This document shows, piece after piece, positions 8,015 to 16,738 of a DNA stretch of 64,000 bases. This DNA is from Rhodoferax sp. (GTDB taxonomy: Bacteria > Pseudomonadota > Gammaproteobacteria > Burkholderiales > Burkholderiaceae_C): contig JARLJH010000021.1 in the NCBI GenBank assembly GCA_031291305.1, positions 147,287-211,286 on the forward strand, written 5' to 3'. The translations under genes and the position numbers were made by a program. The stretch's first letter is position 1. Each line of letters begins with the position of its first letter. The notes below the pieces were generated by a model. It was not told where the DNA came from. It did no database searches and worked only from the letters and a program-made list of their open reading frames with translations.

Positions 8015-10266
8015 AGAAACCACCTCGTTGTTCCGATCTTGCCAAGCATCACGCTAGGACTCCATCGACTACCCAGGCGATCCAGTCGACCTAAGAGGCC
8101 CGCGACGAGGTCGGAGTAGTAGATGGTGACGGGCATCGCTGCCGGCAAGAAGCTGCGCCAAGAATGATTCGAAAACCAGTAGACTTGCTTCGTGAGATAG
8201 ATGATGTCCGTGAACGTCGAATCACGATGCAGAGTCAACAGCAATGGCTTGGGCAAACCGTCCGTCGATCGCTTGAGTTGCTGAGGCCCGGTTAGGGTCA
8301 ACAAAGTCTCATTGTCGCCAACCTCAGCGTAGAGGCCCCGTATCGGTGTTTTCTCTCCCCTTCCCTTTGTTCCGACAGAATCGTCGTCGAACAGGAGGTA
8401 GGGATGGTCTTGCTTGACATGCAGGAACGCGAACTGCAGATCGAACTCCGAGAATTCTTTGAGTGCAGCCTTGACAGACTCGATCTCTGTGTTGCGCATA
8501 GGTTTGAATGCGTGCACGATCACCCGAACAGAATCGCCCTTGATCCAGTTCATTTCGCTGCGCACGCGCTGGAGCGTTGCCTGCAACGAATCGGTCAGCG
8601 CCTCACCGTACTTCGCCATCGGCACGGCATTCGACAGGTTGGAGAGCAAATAGCCGCCGTCACCACGGAAGACGCTGGTGATACCGACGATCCTCTCCTT
8701 CTTTAAGAACCGTGACTCGCCGATTGCAGCGCTACCAAGGCCGATGACCACCTCGTGCGCGATCCCCTTATCTGACTTGATCAACCACGGAATTCCGCCG
8801 AGCTTGGCATAGACGGCGAGCGCGAGATTGCTCAATGTATAAGCCAGGTTGCTGGGTGCCATCGCGAAGGTCTCGAAGGCGATGAACTGCGTGGGAATCT
8901 GGTTGGAGAGAAACGCTGCTTTGGCTACCAAATAGGGGTTGCGTTGCGGTGGTAACTGTCGCGAATCTCTCTCGGTCTGCACCAGCGCCAGATGCCACGG
9001 CGTCCCTTCGGCGCCCATACGCACTGCTTTGGAAGCAGCCGCGTGGTACGCGTCTGCTGTGAAGCTGTCAGCCTCCACAAACGTCAGCGTGATGTCCTGC
9101 AGGCCGTAGATTCCGAGAAATCCTCTGCCGAACGGCAGCGACTTGCCGTCGACCGTCAACCCGTCCCGAAACTTCCTGAGGAATAGTTCGAATTGCCCGC
9201 GTCGCGCCCGATCACAGACCACACAGACGTTCGGCCGCGTCGGCGTGAACACATGCCTGCTGTAAGGACCGAACTTTGTCAGTCCTACCGCCGCGCGCGT
9301 CTCTGACTTGAGCGTGCCGGCATCGAACACGTAGGTCGGTGTGCTGGCCTCCGCGAAACGCGGAAACGTCGCGCTATCTTTCTCGTTGATCATGCTATCG
9401 ATACTGACACTCAGCCCTTCTTGCAACTCGATGGCACCTATGCCTCGCACCCAGTCCGAAATCCGGGCGATGTGCTCCATCCTGACACGCCCCCTGCTGT
9501 TCTCGAACACGATCTCATCGATCCTGCCCTGCGTCGTTCCGGAGGCGTTTCGCGTGAAGTGCTGCAATAAGTGCCGAATGTTCTCGGACGAGGCCTCCAG
9601 ATACAACTCGTCCAGGGGCAGAAACTCCTCAACATTCATGAACCGCTCAGACAGTCGTGCCTTGCCGTCTGCGATGCCTCCAACGCGCCCGACAAGCCTG
9701 CGCTGGGGCAGCATGCGCGCATCTTCCACCGGTGTCTCGCGCTCGACCACCAAGCCATCTAGGCGAACGCCCTTTTCGCTCAACACCGCTAGGCTGGTCG
9801 CGCATGTTTTCTGGATTTCGATATCCCACAGCAGTCCAAGCAAGTCGGAACCTTGTAGCTTCAGGGATCGAATGGAGATCAAGACGCGAGACTGCAGGTG
9901 AACATGCTTATCAGCGTCCAGAAAACCCGTCGGCAATGTGCGACCCACCGTCGTGATCGGGTTGTAGCGGGCCACTGGCCGCCTGTTTGCACTCAGCAAT
10001 GACACCAAACGCTGTTCTAGCAACGGCCGGATCAGCGAGGCGTGCTCGACCGCTGAGACATACTTTTCCTTGCCGATGTGCGTCGCGTCGGGCGCAAGTG
10101 GTAACGCCACAATCTGATCTGCCCGACGGGTCACCGCAAACTGCGTTCGGTACTGGTCACGAAGCTCACGCAATTGCTGCGAATCCTTGAATGGCAGGAT
10201 CTGCAGTTGGATGGCGTCGCCATGAACGAGCAACGGTGTGAAATTGAGCTGCAGTTGTCGTCCCAT
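8011..10266 (-). CDS. ago: long prokaryotic Argonaute with inactive PIWI domain
   Basis: The product is 751 residues, the size of a full-length (N-PAZ-MID-PIWI) Argonaute, not a short one. The MID pocket for the guide 5' end is visible as Y445, K449, Q460 and K488, with spacing 4, 11 and 28, which as I recall matches Rhodobacter sphaeroides Argonaute. The PIWI domain begins near residue 505. The position of the first catalytic Asp is glycine (VVIGLGSA, G511), and the later site reads VHAFKP instead of carrying an acidic residue, so slicing is not expected. It should bind a guide, recognise invading nucleic acid and signal to its partner nuclease. AGGAGG sits just before the ATG and overlaps the upstream TAG. 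Family certainty is high; guide type is unknown. Confidence 0.88.
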   Translation of the reverse strand: MGRQLQLNFTPLLVHGDAIQLQILPFKDSQQLRELRDQYRTQFAVTRRADQIVALPLAPDATHIGKEKYVSAVEHASLIRPLLEQRLVSLLSANRRPVARYNPITTVGRTLPTGFLDADKHVHLQSRVLISIRSLKLQGSDLLGLLWDIEIQKTCATSLAVLSEKGVRLDGLVVERETPVEDARMLPQRRLVGRVGGIADGKARLSERFMNVEEFLPLDELYLEASSENIRHLLQHFTRNASGTTQGRIDEIVFENSRGRVRMEHIARISDWVRGIGAIELQEGLSVSIDSMINEKDSATFPRFAEASTPTYVFDAGTLKSETRAAVGLTKFGPYSRHVFTPTRPNVCVVCDRARRGQFELFLRKFRDGLTVDGKSLPFGRGFLGIYGLQDITLTFVEADSFTADAYHAAASKAVRMGAEGTPWHLALVQTERDSRQLPPQRNPYLVAKAAFLSNQIPTQFIAFETFAMAPSNLAYTLSNLALAVYAKLGGIPWLIKSDKGIAHEVVIGLGSAAIGESRFLKKERIVGITSVFRGDGGYLLSNLSNAVPMAKYGEALTDSLQATLQRVRSEMNWIKGDSVRVIVHAFKPMRNTEIESVKAALKEFSEFDLQFAFLHVKQDHPYLLFDDDSVGTKGRGEKTPIRGLYAEVGDNETLLTLTGPQQLKRSTDGLPKPLLLTLHRDSTFTDIIYLTKQVYWFSNHSWRSFLPAAMPVTIYYSDLVAGLLGRLDRLGSRWSPSVMLGKIGTTRWFL

Positions 10267-10274
10267 ACCCCCTC

Positions 10275-11180
10275 CTATTTTTTCTTCAGCATCAGTTGGA
10301 TCATCGCGAACAGACGATGGAAGAGGTAGTCGATATGGTCCACATCGATCACCGGCACTTGGCTCACTTCGGAATGGCGGATCAAGTGGCTATTGCCAAT
10401 CGAGTTCAACTCCTGCGCCTCCGCTTCCAGCCTGGCTCGCAATAGCGGCTCCGTTGCGGTGGCATCTAGGATGATCGTGATCGACCTCTTCTTGTCACGA
10501 GGGTCCGCGAGCGATTTGAGTCGCTCCCATACATCCCACAGCCGCTCCAGCGCTTCTCGTCGAACAAGGGGATTGCGGTCAGAAAACTTCGCTCGACACT
10601 CATCCAGCATGATGTCAAGCATGCGGTCCCCGGTATTGAAGGCTGTTTGCCTCAGTTCATCACCTAATACCAGCGGCAACACTCGAACAATGCGCCCAGT
10701 CGAGCGCATCTCGAAGGCAACGCCATTGCGCGAGAAAATGCGGTTGACGGTCGCTCGAAGCTCGTCCCGCCCCGCTTGCTGATCAAAATTCAGATGGTGG
10801 TGGCTGAAGAAGTCATGGTATTTGCCAGGGATTGGCTTCGCCACGGCATCATGGACGAATTCTATGAAGTCCAAGACCAACAACGTTTCCGGCGCAAGCG
10901 GCTCTCGTTGAGAGAAAAGCCCCTCCTCCACTTCACGAGTGGTTTCAAGCGGCCACGCCAGACCGGGCATCTCCGCAACCACGCCCGCAGCCAGGGAATC
11001 GGAATCGCAACCGCAAACAGCCTGCCCATCTGGGCAACGCTCAGGGAACCGCAGTCCGAAGGCACCATTGTTGATCAGCCCCTGCACTAAGGCGACCACA
11101 CCAGCCCAAACCGTTGGTGAGATCACCTGCTCGGTTCGTGCTCTTGGACCGTTCTCCCGGTCGCTGAAGTAGTCCGGCAT
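10275..11180 (-). CDS. uncharacterized protein between Gabija and Argonaute (Cys motif, possible HEPN-like C-terminus)
   Basis: The product is 301 residues with no signal peptide or membrane segment. Recognisable blocks are YFSDRENGPRARTEQV at the N-terminus, a cysteine cluster FPERCPDGQAVCGCD near residues 45-60 that could bind metal, a histidine run HDFFSHHHLNFD near 122-133, and a C-terminal helix pair with IGNSHLIRHSE and DYLFHRLFAMIQLML. That tail resembles C-terminal regions of AbiJ or HEPN-type defence proteins, but the resemblance is weak. I recall the family as widespread and uncharacterized. It is coupled to the micro-ORF upstream (TGATG at 11182-11178) and lies 8 nt before argonaute, so it is probably a functional partner. 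No function is assigned. Confidence 0.7.
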   Translation of the reverse strand: MPDYFSDRENGPRARTEQVISPTVWAGVVALVQGLINNGAFGLRFPERCPDGQAVCGCDSDSLAAGVVAEMPGLAWPLETTREVEEGLFSQREPLAPETLLVLDFIEFVHDAVAKPIPGKYHDFFSHHHLNFDQQAGRDELRATVNRIFSRNGVAFEMRSTGRIVRVLPLVLGDELRQTAFNTGDRMLDIMLDECRAKFSDRNPLVRREALERLWDVWERLKSLADPRDKKRSITIILDATATEPLLRARLEAEAQELNSIGNSHLIRHSEVSQVPVIDVDHIDYLFHRLFAMIQLMLKKK

Positions 11181-11284
11181 CAGCGCACCGCCTTGTGCTC
11201 GATTGACGCGGCTATTGCCGGGTCGTTGATGAACCGTTCGCCATCGGTTAGTAGCTCATGGACGGATTCTGGTAGCCCGCTCAC
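11180..11284 (-). CDS. 34-residue micro-ORF coupled to both neighbours
   Basis: GTG at 11284-11282 begins directly after the TAG of the helicase gene, and the frame ends with TGA at 11182-11180, which overlaps the next ATG as TGATG. A GGGAGG ribosome site lies about 9-10 nt upstream of the GTG, inside the end of gajB. The peptide starts VSGLPESVHELLTDGERF and is acidic then basic, probably one or two short helices, without a membrane segment. It fills the only space (104 nt) that would otherwise be a gap in the defence block. It may be a small structural or regulatory peptide, or only a translational bridge that carries ribosomes into the next gene. Confidence 0.5.
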   Translation of the reverse strand: MSGLPESVHELLTDGERFINDPAIAASIEHKAVR

Positions 11285-13048
11285 CTAGCCCACCTCCCGA
11301 ATGGACGTGATCAGCGGCGACTCGTCTTCGTCGTAGGTCAGATGAATCTGTGTCTTAGCTCGCGTAACCCCGACATAGAAAAGTCGAGCTGCTTCTTCCA
11401 GTTGCTCGTCAGTCTTGTCGTAGCCGCTTGGGAACACGCCGTTCTCCAGACCGACCATGACTACCGCCTGGAACTCCAGTCCTTTCGAACTGTGCAGTGT
11501 CATCAGATTGACCTGATCCGGACTCTTGCCCTGATTCCCAAATATCTCGACCGTGAATGTCTGCAAGGGCCCGCCTGCTGCCGCGACCGCTATCAGCTCA
11601 TCTAGGTTGTCTTTCTCGTCGGCGAGACTTGGCTCTTGCTGGAACAAGTCATCCAGCACGTCGCGACGCAATGCTGAGAGCCATCGATGCAAGGGCTGCG
11701 CACCGTCCCGTAGTGAGAACAAGGCCGCAATCAACTGCTTGCGTGCGGTCAGCAGCTCGGATTCACGCGTGACGGAGCGGCGTAACCGTCGCCATGCTTT
11801 GAGCAGCTGTGAAAGAGTCACCGTCCCTGTCTGCCAACCGCCGGCACACCATCGCGCTGCATCTGTGAGCCACTCTGTCAGGCGGGTGCGCTTGATCGGC
11901 GAGCCGTTGTCGAGCCGGAAATACCGCAAACCGAGGGCATCCGCCGCCTGCGCAATCGGCGTCCCCTCGTTGAGCGTGCGGTACAGCAACGCAATATCCC
12001 CCGGGGCCCATGACGGATTTTCCACGAGCAGCGCTGGCACCAGTGTCCCAAGCGCGTAGTCCGCCTGCTCGCGGATGTTGCGCTCCAGGCGGTGGATGAG
12101 GACTTCGCCGGTCCGCCCATCATGAGAATGAAATTCAGCTGGTTCCGGCAATAGCGCCATGGAAGCAGCGATGATGCGGTCCGCGCAGCGGTAGTTCAGC
12201 TTGAGTCTGATGGATTCCATCTGCGGAAAATGGGCCAATGCTCGCAACAAGCTTGGCTTAGCACCGGTGAATCCATAAATGGACTGGTCCGGATCCCCCA
12301 CGGCAACTACCCTGGTGCCCGCCCGAAGCAATGCCAACACAATGCGATGCAGGGGCAGACCGAGATCCTGATATTCGTCGATCACGATCACCGGATACTT
12401 GGCTTGAATGGCACGTCTGACCCATTCGTGCTTCTCGACAAGTTGCAGGCCGGCCAGGACCAGTCCATCGAAATCGATCAGGCCGCTTTTTAGAAGCAAT
12501 GCTTCGTAGGCCTCAACCACCGCTGTTTCGCGGGCGTGCCACGCGTGCCATTCGTCACTCCCCTTGTCCGGGATAGTGCGCCGCAGCTTGTCGCAGGCCA
12601 TGCGAAACCAATTCGGCGCATTTCCGCCCAACTGCTCGCGATAGGCATCGGCAAAGAGCTTTCGCACCTGTGCCGGCGAAGCCACGACGAGCGGATCCGG
12701 CACGTCGAGACCTGCCAGTGCGGCGTAGGGCAACACCAGCTCAGTCAGGCAAAAAGAGTGCACAGTCGAGAGCAAGAGACGATCGCCGTCATCCGCACCG
12801 AGCTCGCTCAGCCTTGATCGCAGTTCGCCAACGCAGGCATTGCTATAGGTGATGCACGCCAGCCGCCGTGGACGGTGCACATCTTCAGCGAGCAGCCGGG
12901 CGATCTTGACGGTGATCGTCTTAGTCTTGCCGCTGCCGGGCCCAGCCAGGATGACGCAGTTCCCTGTCGATTGATACGCACGCCATTGATCCTCGTTCCC
13001 ACGCAAATCTTCCGCGGCTTTGAGATATGGGAACGCAGTGGAGATCAT
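11285..13048 (-). CDS. gajB: GajB-like UvrD/PcrA-family helicase
   Basis: The product is 587 residues and shows the superfamily 1A motifs in order: Walker A GPGSGKTKT at about 36-44, motif Ia CITYSNACVGELRSRL, motif II VIVIDEYQDLG, motif III VGDPDQSIYGFTGA, motif IV LNYRC, motif V VNLMTLHSSKGLEF and motif VI FYVGVTRAKTQ. UvrD-like helicases act on DNA ends. Next to an OLD nuclease, such a protein is the GajB subunit of Gabija, thought to sense or process DNA and activate GajA. Its ATG overlaps the gajA stop (ATGA at 13048-13045). It is longer than the founding Bacillus GajB (about 500 residues). UvrD-OLD pairs outside Gabija proper exist, hence the reserve. Confidence 0.85.
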   Translation of the reverse strand: MISTAFPYLKAAEDLRGNEDQWRAYQSTGNCVILAGPGSGKTKTITVKIARLLAEDVHRPRRLACITYSNACVGELRSRLSELGADDGDRLLLSTVHSFCLTELVLPYAALAGLDVPDPLVVASPAQVRKLFADAYREQLGGNAPNWFRMACDKLRRTIPDKGSDEWHAWHARETAVVEAYEALLLKSGLIDFDGLVLAGLQLVEKHEWVRRAIQAKYPVIVIDEYQDLGLPLHRIVLALLRAGTRVVAVGDPDQSIYGFTGAKPSLLRALAHFPQMESIRLKLNYRCADRIIAASMALLPEPAEFHSHDGRTGEVLIHRLERNIREQADYALGTLVPALLVENPSWAPGDIALLYRTLNEGTPIAQAADALGLRYFRLDNGSPIKRTRLTEWLTDAARWCAGGWQTGTVTLSQLLKAWRRLRRSVTRESELLTARKQLIAALFSLRDGAQPLHRWLSALRRDVLDDLFQQEPSLADEKDNLDELIAVAAAGGPLQTFTVEIFGNQGKSPDQVNLMTLHSSKGLEFQAVVMVGLENGVFPSGYDKTDEQLEEAARLFYVGVTRAKTQIHLTYDEDESPLITSIREVG

Positions 13049-14892
13049 CCCAGCTTCGCCCTCAGATAGTCCAGCGCAGATTCGATGTACTCAGGACATA
13101 CATCGACATCCTCCTCTATCAGTACCGACGCCAGCCGTTGCGCCATACGACCCTTGCCAATGGAGTCGATGTCCTTGAGAAATTGCGAGGGATCCAGCGA
13201 CTCAGGATCGGTCGCGAGGCTCGCGAAGCGCGCGTGCATCTTCATGTTGGTGGTGAGGTCCTTGATGGCTGTCAGGAAATGGTCCTCTGCCCCCGTTCGG
13301 AAAACATCGATCTCAAAAGTGAATTCGTTCAAGAATACGCCATGTTTGGGAGCAAGCTCCATCACCTGCGCAAAGTCGCATCCCTTCCAAACGTCGTCAT
13401 CCAAAATGTGCTGCATGATCTGATTGACCACCCGGTTCTCGCCATAGCTGTCCGTAACGCCTGCCTCATCAGGATCAGCGTCTTCCTGGCTCGTCACTTC
13501 ATTCTTCGGGTCGTAATCCGTCAGCACCACAAACGGGATATCGAGCCCCTTTGGCCCCAGCAATTGGACATAAGGCGCGAAGTGGGTGCCGGCAATGGAG
13601 CAGACTGTGATGCCCATCGCATCAAAATCTAGACTCTTGTCATACAGCTTGGCCAGCGTCGGCAGCAGAAACTTCTCCGCATCGCCTTCCACCAGAATGA
13701 CGCCCTTCGAGAAAAACAGTTCACCGCGCGTGACGTCGATATAGCGTTCCAGGTCCTCACGGTCGCTAGTATCGAGTTTGATGCCTTTGAGAGAGCGCCC
13801 AACGGTATGCCCTTCGCCAGCAATCTGGCGCAGGACAACCACATTGGCGAGCGGTGCCACGCTGGCCACGTTCGGCGAATGCGTTGTGAGCAGAATGCTG
13901 CGCGGCCCGGGTCCGGCTTGCTCGTCATCACGCGTTTGCAGATAGTTCCGATAGATGAGCCGCTGTAGATGAGGATGCAGGTGGGCCTCGGGTTCCTCTA
14001 TCGCCAGAAACGTGTGTTGACGCTCCCCCTCGTCCACCAGGTATTGATGTTCCAGATGCTTCAGTGCGAGGTAAAGCACATTGGCGGATCCGAGACTGGC
14101 CTCTGCCACGCCGCGCTTGCCGCCGTCGATCATCATTTGCAGTGCGCGTATCAAGCGGTCCGGCTCCGTGGGCGCGAAACCTAGTGCCGTTTCGACGGCA
14201 TGCTTGTCTCCCACCATGGCGGTAAGCTGATTGTTGACCTGATCCACAACCCCTGCGAGTTCAGGTAACGCAGCAATTTTTGAGGTGGTTTTATGAATCT
14301 CAGTGGCAATCGTGCTGAGTGCTTTCGCATCTATCGTCTTCGCGGCACGATCCAGCAAGGGGCGCAGTGGAGAACGCGCCCAGCGCGCGAGGTCCGATTC
14401 GGCATCGCGCAACGCAGGAAATAAATCTAGCGGCATCCACCGCCTTAGTTCGTAGCCAACCGTGTTGTCGGGGCGATCTCCGCCAAACAGAATGAATTCG
14501 TAGTCTGCCTCGCTGCGCGGCGCACCCTCAAGCCCTGGCACGGGCTGGTAGCGATACGTGATTCGCGCCACCATCGGGGTTGGCCGCACGAGGTGATCCG
14601 CCAACACCGCCAGCAAATTCTCATCATCTTCGAAACCTCGAAACTCGACCGACACCTCAATCACGTCCTCGGCCTTCAACGGCCGCACCAGCCCATCCCA
14701 GAAATCATCCAGGCGAAGTTTGCGCATCGAGTCTGGAAGTGCTGGATCAAGGATCAGTTGCAGTGCAAACAGCAGATTGGTTTTTCCGACTTTGTTTTCG
14801 CCGAGCACGACGGCATGTTCGCCCAGGCGAACATCCAACAACTTGAAGTTGCGGAAATTCTTGATAACGATCCGACTCAGTCGCATGGGCAT
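13045..14892 (-). CDS. gajA: GajA-like OLD-family ATPase-TOPRIM endonuclease
   Basis: The product is 615 residues, or 613 if the second ATG (14886), which gives the family-typical start MRLSRIVIKNFRNF, is used; GGGAA lies upstream. The ABC-type ATPase part has Walker A GENKVGKT at 31-38, a signature-like EASLGSAN near 264-271 and Walker B FLAIEEPEAHLHP near 295-307. The C-terminal TOPRIM nuclease shows VILVEGDAEK (Glu402) and VVLTDYDP (Asp459, Asp461). GajA is a nucleotide-inhibited DNA nuclease that with GajB forms the Gabija anti-phage complex. The gene lies 23 nt after the Mrr-like gene and overlaps gajB by 4 nt. Confidence 0.88.
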   Translation of the reverse strand: MPMRLSRIVIKNFRNFKLLDVRLGEHAVVLGENKVGKTNLLFALQLILDPALPDSMRKLRLDDFWDGLVRPLKAEDVIEVSVEFRGFEDDENLLAVLADHLVRPTPMVARITYRYQPVPGLEGAPRSEADYEFILFGGDRPDNTVGYELRRWMPLDLFPALRDAESDLARWARSPLRPLLDRAAKTIDAKALSTIATEIHKTTSKIAALPELAGVVDQVNNQLTAMVGDKHAVETALGFAPTEPDRLIRALQMMIDGGKRGVAEASLGSANVLYLALKHLEHQYLVDEGERQHTFLAIEEPEAHLHPHLQRLIYRNYLQTRDDEQAGPGPRSILLTTHSPNVASVAPLANVVVLRQIAGEGHTVGRSLKGIKLDTSDREDLERYIDVTRGELFFSKGVILVEGDAEKFLLPTLAKLYDKSLDFDAMGITVCSIAGTHFAPYVQLLGPKGLDIPFVVLTDYDPKNEVTSQEDADPDEAGVTDSYGENRVVNQIMQHILDDDVWKGCDFAQVMELAPKHGVFLNEFTFEIDVFRTGAEDHFLTAIKDLTTNMKMHARFASLATDPESLDPSQFLKDIDSIGKGRMAQRLASVLIEEDVDVCPEYIESALDYLRAKLG

Positions 14893-14915
14893 TTCCCGTT
14901 CTTTTGGCTTTAGGT

Positions 14916-15842
14916 TTACTTCTCCGCACCGGAGATGGGGTGCACGTAAATGAGGCCCTTGGTTTGCGCCGCCTTCACCTTACGGTCGATCAGGTCGCGA
15001 AAATTCAAGTGCCCTTCAAGCACGAGAATCAAATCTTCACCGTCAACGAAGAGCGTCTGAATCTCCTTACCCATGATCAGGCTCCGGACCACTTCGGCGC
15101 TAAAACCGTTGATCGAGACAAACAGGCCGCGTCCGTAGAGCTTGCCGGCCACCTTGCCAGCAAATTGGTACACCGGCTCATTGCTTGCCGATTTTTCCTG
15201 CCATTTAGCCTCTATCAGATAGTGTTCTCCGTCGAACTTCACCGCACCATCGATCTGCTCGCCGTGGACGCGAAATGCTTCTGTCGTCTCCAGGCAAGAG
15301 AGCCTGGCGAGCTCTGCCAAGATGCGTTCCAATGCATAGCCGCGCTGTTGTCTCGTTGTTTTGTTGGCCAGTAGGTCTAGGTATTCGGCACGCAGGTCTT
15401 CCAGGGTAATAGTCGGCTGCTGGCGCTCCGCCTCGTGGGTCGCTCGGCGCTCTCGATCCGACTTGATCCTAGCATCACGGATTTCCTGCAATTGCTTCAG
15501 GTGCTCGAGATTACCGATTGCTACCGCGCGATCCAGCTTGCGCAGCTTGTCAAAGTAATATGGGTCAAAGTGTGACCAAGCCAACAGTGACTGCAGCATG
15601 GCGCGAAACGGTCCAAGCCCGTTGTCAGGACGCACGTTCAGCGTCTCGAAGAGCACGTCGATTATCTCGTGTCGCTTAAGGCCTGTCTCACCATCGATCT
15701 GCAGGCCACCCACTTCGGACTTCGTGCATCCGTGCTTCTCAAAGAAGCCAACGATGTCTTTGCGTGGCCAGAACAAAGACAAGATACAGTCTTTCATGCA
15801 GCCCTTGATGTCGGCAGGAAAAAACGTTTCGTTCCCTTTCAT
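14916..15842 (-). CDS. Mrr-like restriction endonuclease
   Basis: The product is 308 residues from ATG 15842, which overlaps the upstream stop as TGATG; AGGCGGA provides the ribosome site. A TTG one codon earlier is less likely. The C-terminal half carries a PD-(D/E)XK core: RGYALERILAELAR, then EQIDGAVKFDGEHYLIEAKWQ in essence, with the Asp in QIDGAV and the Glu and Lys in IEAKW. A following FSINGF-like strand (LFVSINGFS) is typical of the Mrr_cat family. The N-terminal 130 residues are helical with a charged coil near residues 118-140. Mrr-type enzymes cut modified or foreign DNA; whether this one works alone or with a neighbour is not visible. Confidence 0.72.
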   Translation of the reverse strand: MKGNETFFPADIKGCMKDCILSLFWPRKDIVGFFEKHGCTKSEVGGLQIDGETGLKRHEIIDVLFETLNVRPDNGLGPFRAMLQSLLAWSHFDPYYFDKLRKLDRAVAIGNLEHLKQLQEIRDARIKSDRERRATHEAERQQPTITLEDLRAEYLDLLANKTTRQQRGYALERILAELARLSCLETTEAFRVHGEQIDGAVKFDGEHYLIEAKWQEKSASNEPVYQFAGKVAGKLYGRGLFVSINGFSAEVVRSLIMGKEIQTLFVDGEDLILVLEGHLNFRDLIDRKVKAAQTKGLIYVHPISGAEK

Positions 15843-16738
15843 CAACTGATCCGCCTGAGGAGCCGATCGATAACATCGCTCGCCTGGCGCTGGCGCAACG
15901 CCCTCGCCTCGCGCTGTTCGGCCTCATTGCTTTCGCCAAGTTCGAACTTGGCCACAGACACCGGGCCGTCCTTGCGATAGCCCTCCGTCTTGTCGTCTTG
16001 CACGAAACGACTGCGCAGGATCGCCAACGAAGCCCGAATCACGGCACCGTGCTTGCCATCGCGTTCCTTGCGGAAAGCTTCAGTGACGGCGTCGATGCCT
16101 TCGGGCGCATGTTCGATGCAATAGATCAAGTCGTGCGCGTCCTTGCGTTCGAAGCGTTGGTCGAATGCGAACGCTTTTAGGCAGGTGAAGCTGACCAGAT
16201 TCGCGTGCTTGACCTTCTCGGTTGCCACGCCGTTGCCGCCCAGCAATTCGGCTTGGATCTCGGTAACCTGGTATAGATCGAAGACGATGGACGAATGCGG
16301 AATGTTCAGCGCCGAGATCGTTCCCTCGGTCGGCAACGGCTGCACCTTGCCGCCGGCGATGTGCGGCGCGTCGGCCAACAGCTCGAGCACCATCAGCGCA
16401 CCGTGTTCGGTGCGAGCTTGCCAACGCCAGGAGAGTTTTTTCCCGGCCTCGTTTTCGGCACGCTCAAAGCCCATTTTCTTGAGGTTATCCTCCAGCGTGT
16501 GATATGCCTCGGTGTCTGCTAGGATTTGCAGGTCGATTACGATGTCGACATCGAGGGTACCCGCATGCGCTGGGACCACCGGTGGTCGAGCGGCGACCAG
16601 GTACCTCGGGGTCAGGCCGCCGACCAGGTAGACCGAATCTTTCCATGGCCCCAACCCACGCAGCAGCGTCACGAGGACGCGCTCGCAGTCGAGCGTGTAC
16701 TGGTCGCTGTAGCCGTCAAGCGTTGCGGGTTTGGCCAT
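15842..16738 (-). CDS. AbiEii-like nucleotidyltransferase (putative toxin)
   Basis: The product is 298 residues from ATG 16738, chosen because it overlaps the upstream stop as TGATG. An upstream in-frame start at 16840 would run through the previous gene. The nucleotidyltransferase signature is clear: VYLVGGLTPRYLV supplies the GG motif and LDVDIVIDL supplies the paired aspartates. This is the fold of AbiEii and related toxins that transfer nucleotides to tRNA or other targets. With the AbiEi-like gene just upstream it forms a type IV-style toxin-antitoxin pair. The C-terminal part is helical and Arg-rich. The target is unknown; the toxin role is inferred from family and pairing. Confidence 0.75.
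   Translation of the reverse strand: MAKPATLDGYSDQYTLDCERVLVTLLRGLGPWKDSVYLVGGLTPRYLVAARPPVVPAHAGTLDVDIVIDLQILADTEAYHTLEDNLKKMGFERAENEAGKKLSWRWQARTEHGALMVLELLADAPHIAGGKVQPLPTEGTISALNIPHSSIVFDLYQVTEIQAELLGGNGVATEKVKHANLVSFTCLKAFAFDQRFERKDAHDLIYCIEHAPEGIDAVTEAFRKERDGKHGAVIRASLAILRSRFVQDDKTEGYRKDGPVSVAKFELGESNEAEQREARALRQRQASDVIDRLLRRIS

Noticed and set aside
8011-10266. Reading the Argonaute as a short pAgo of the SPARTA or SPARSA type
   Set aside because: At 751 residues it includes N-terminal and PAZ-sized regions, and no TIR or Sir2 gene is adjacent.
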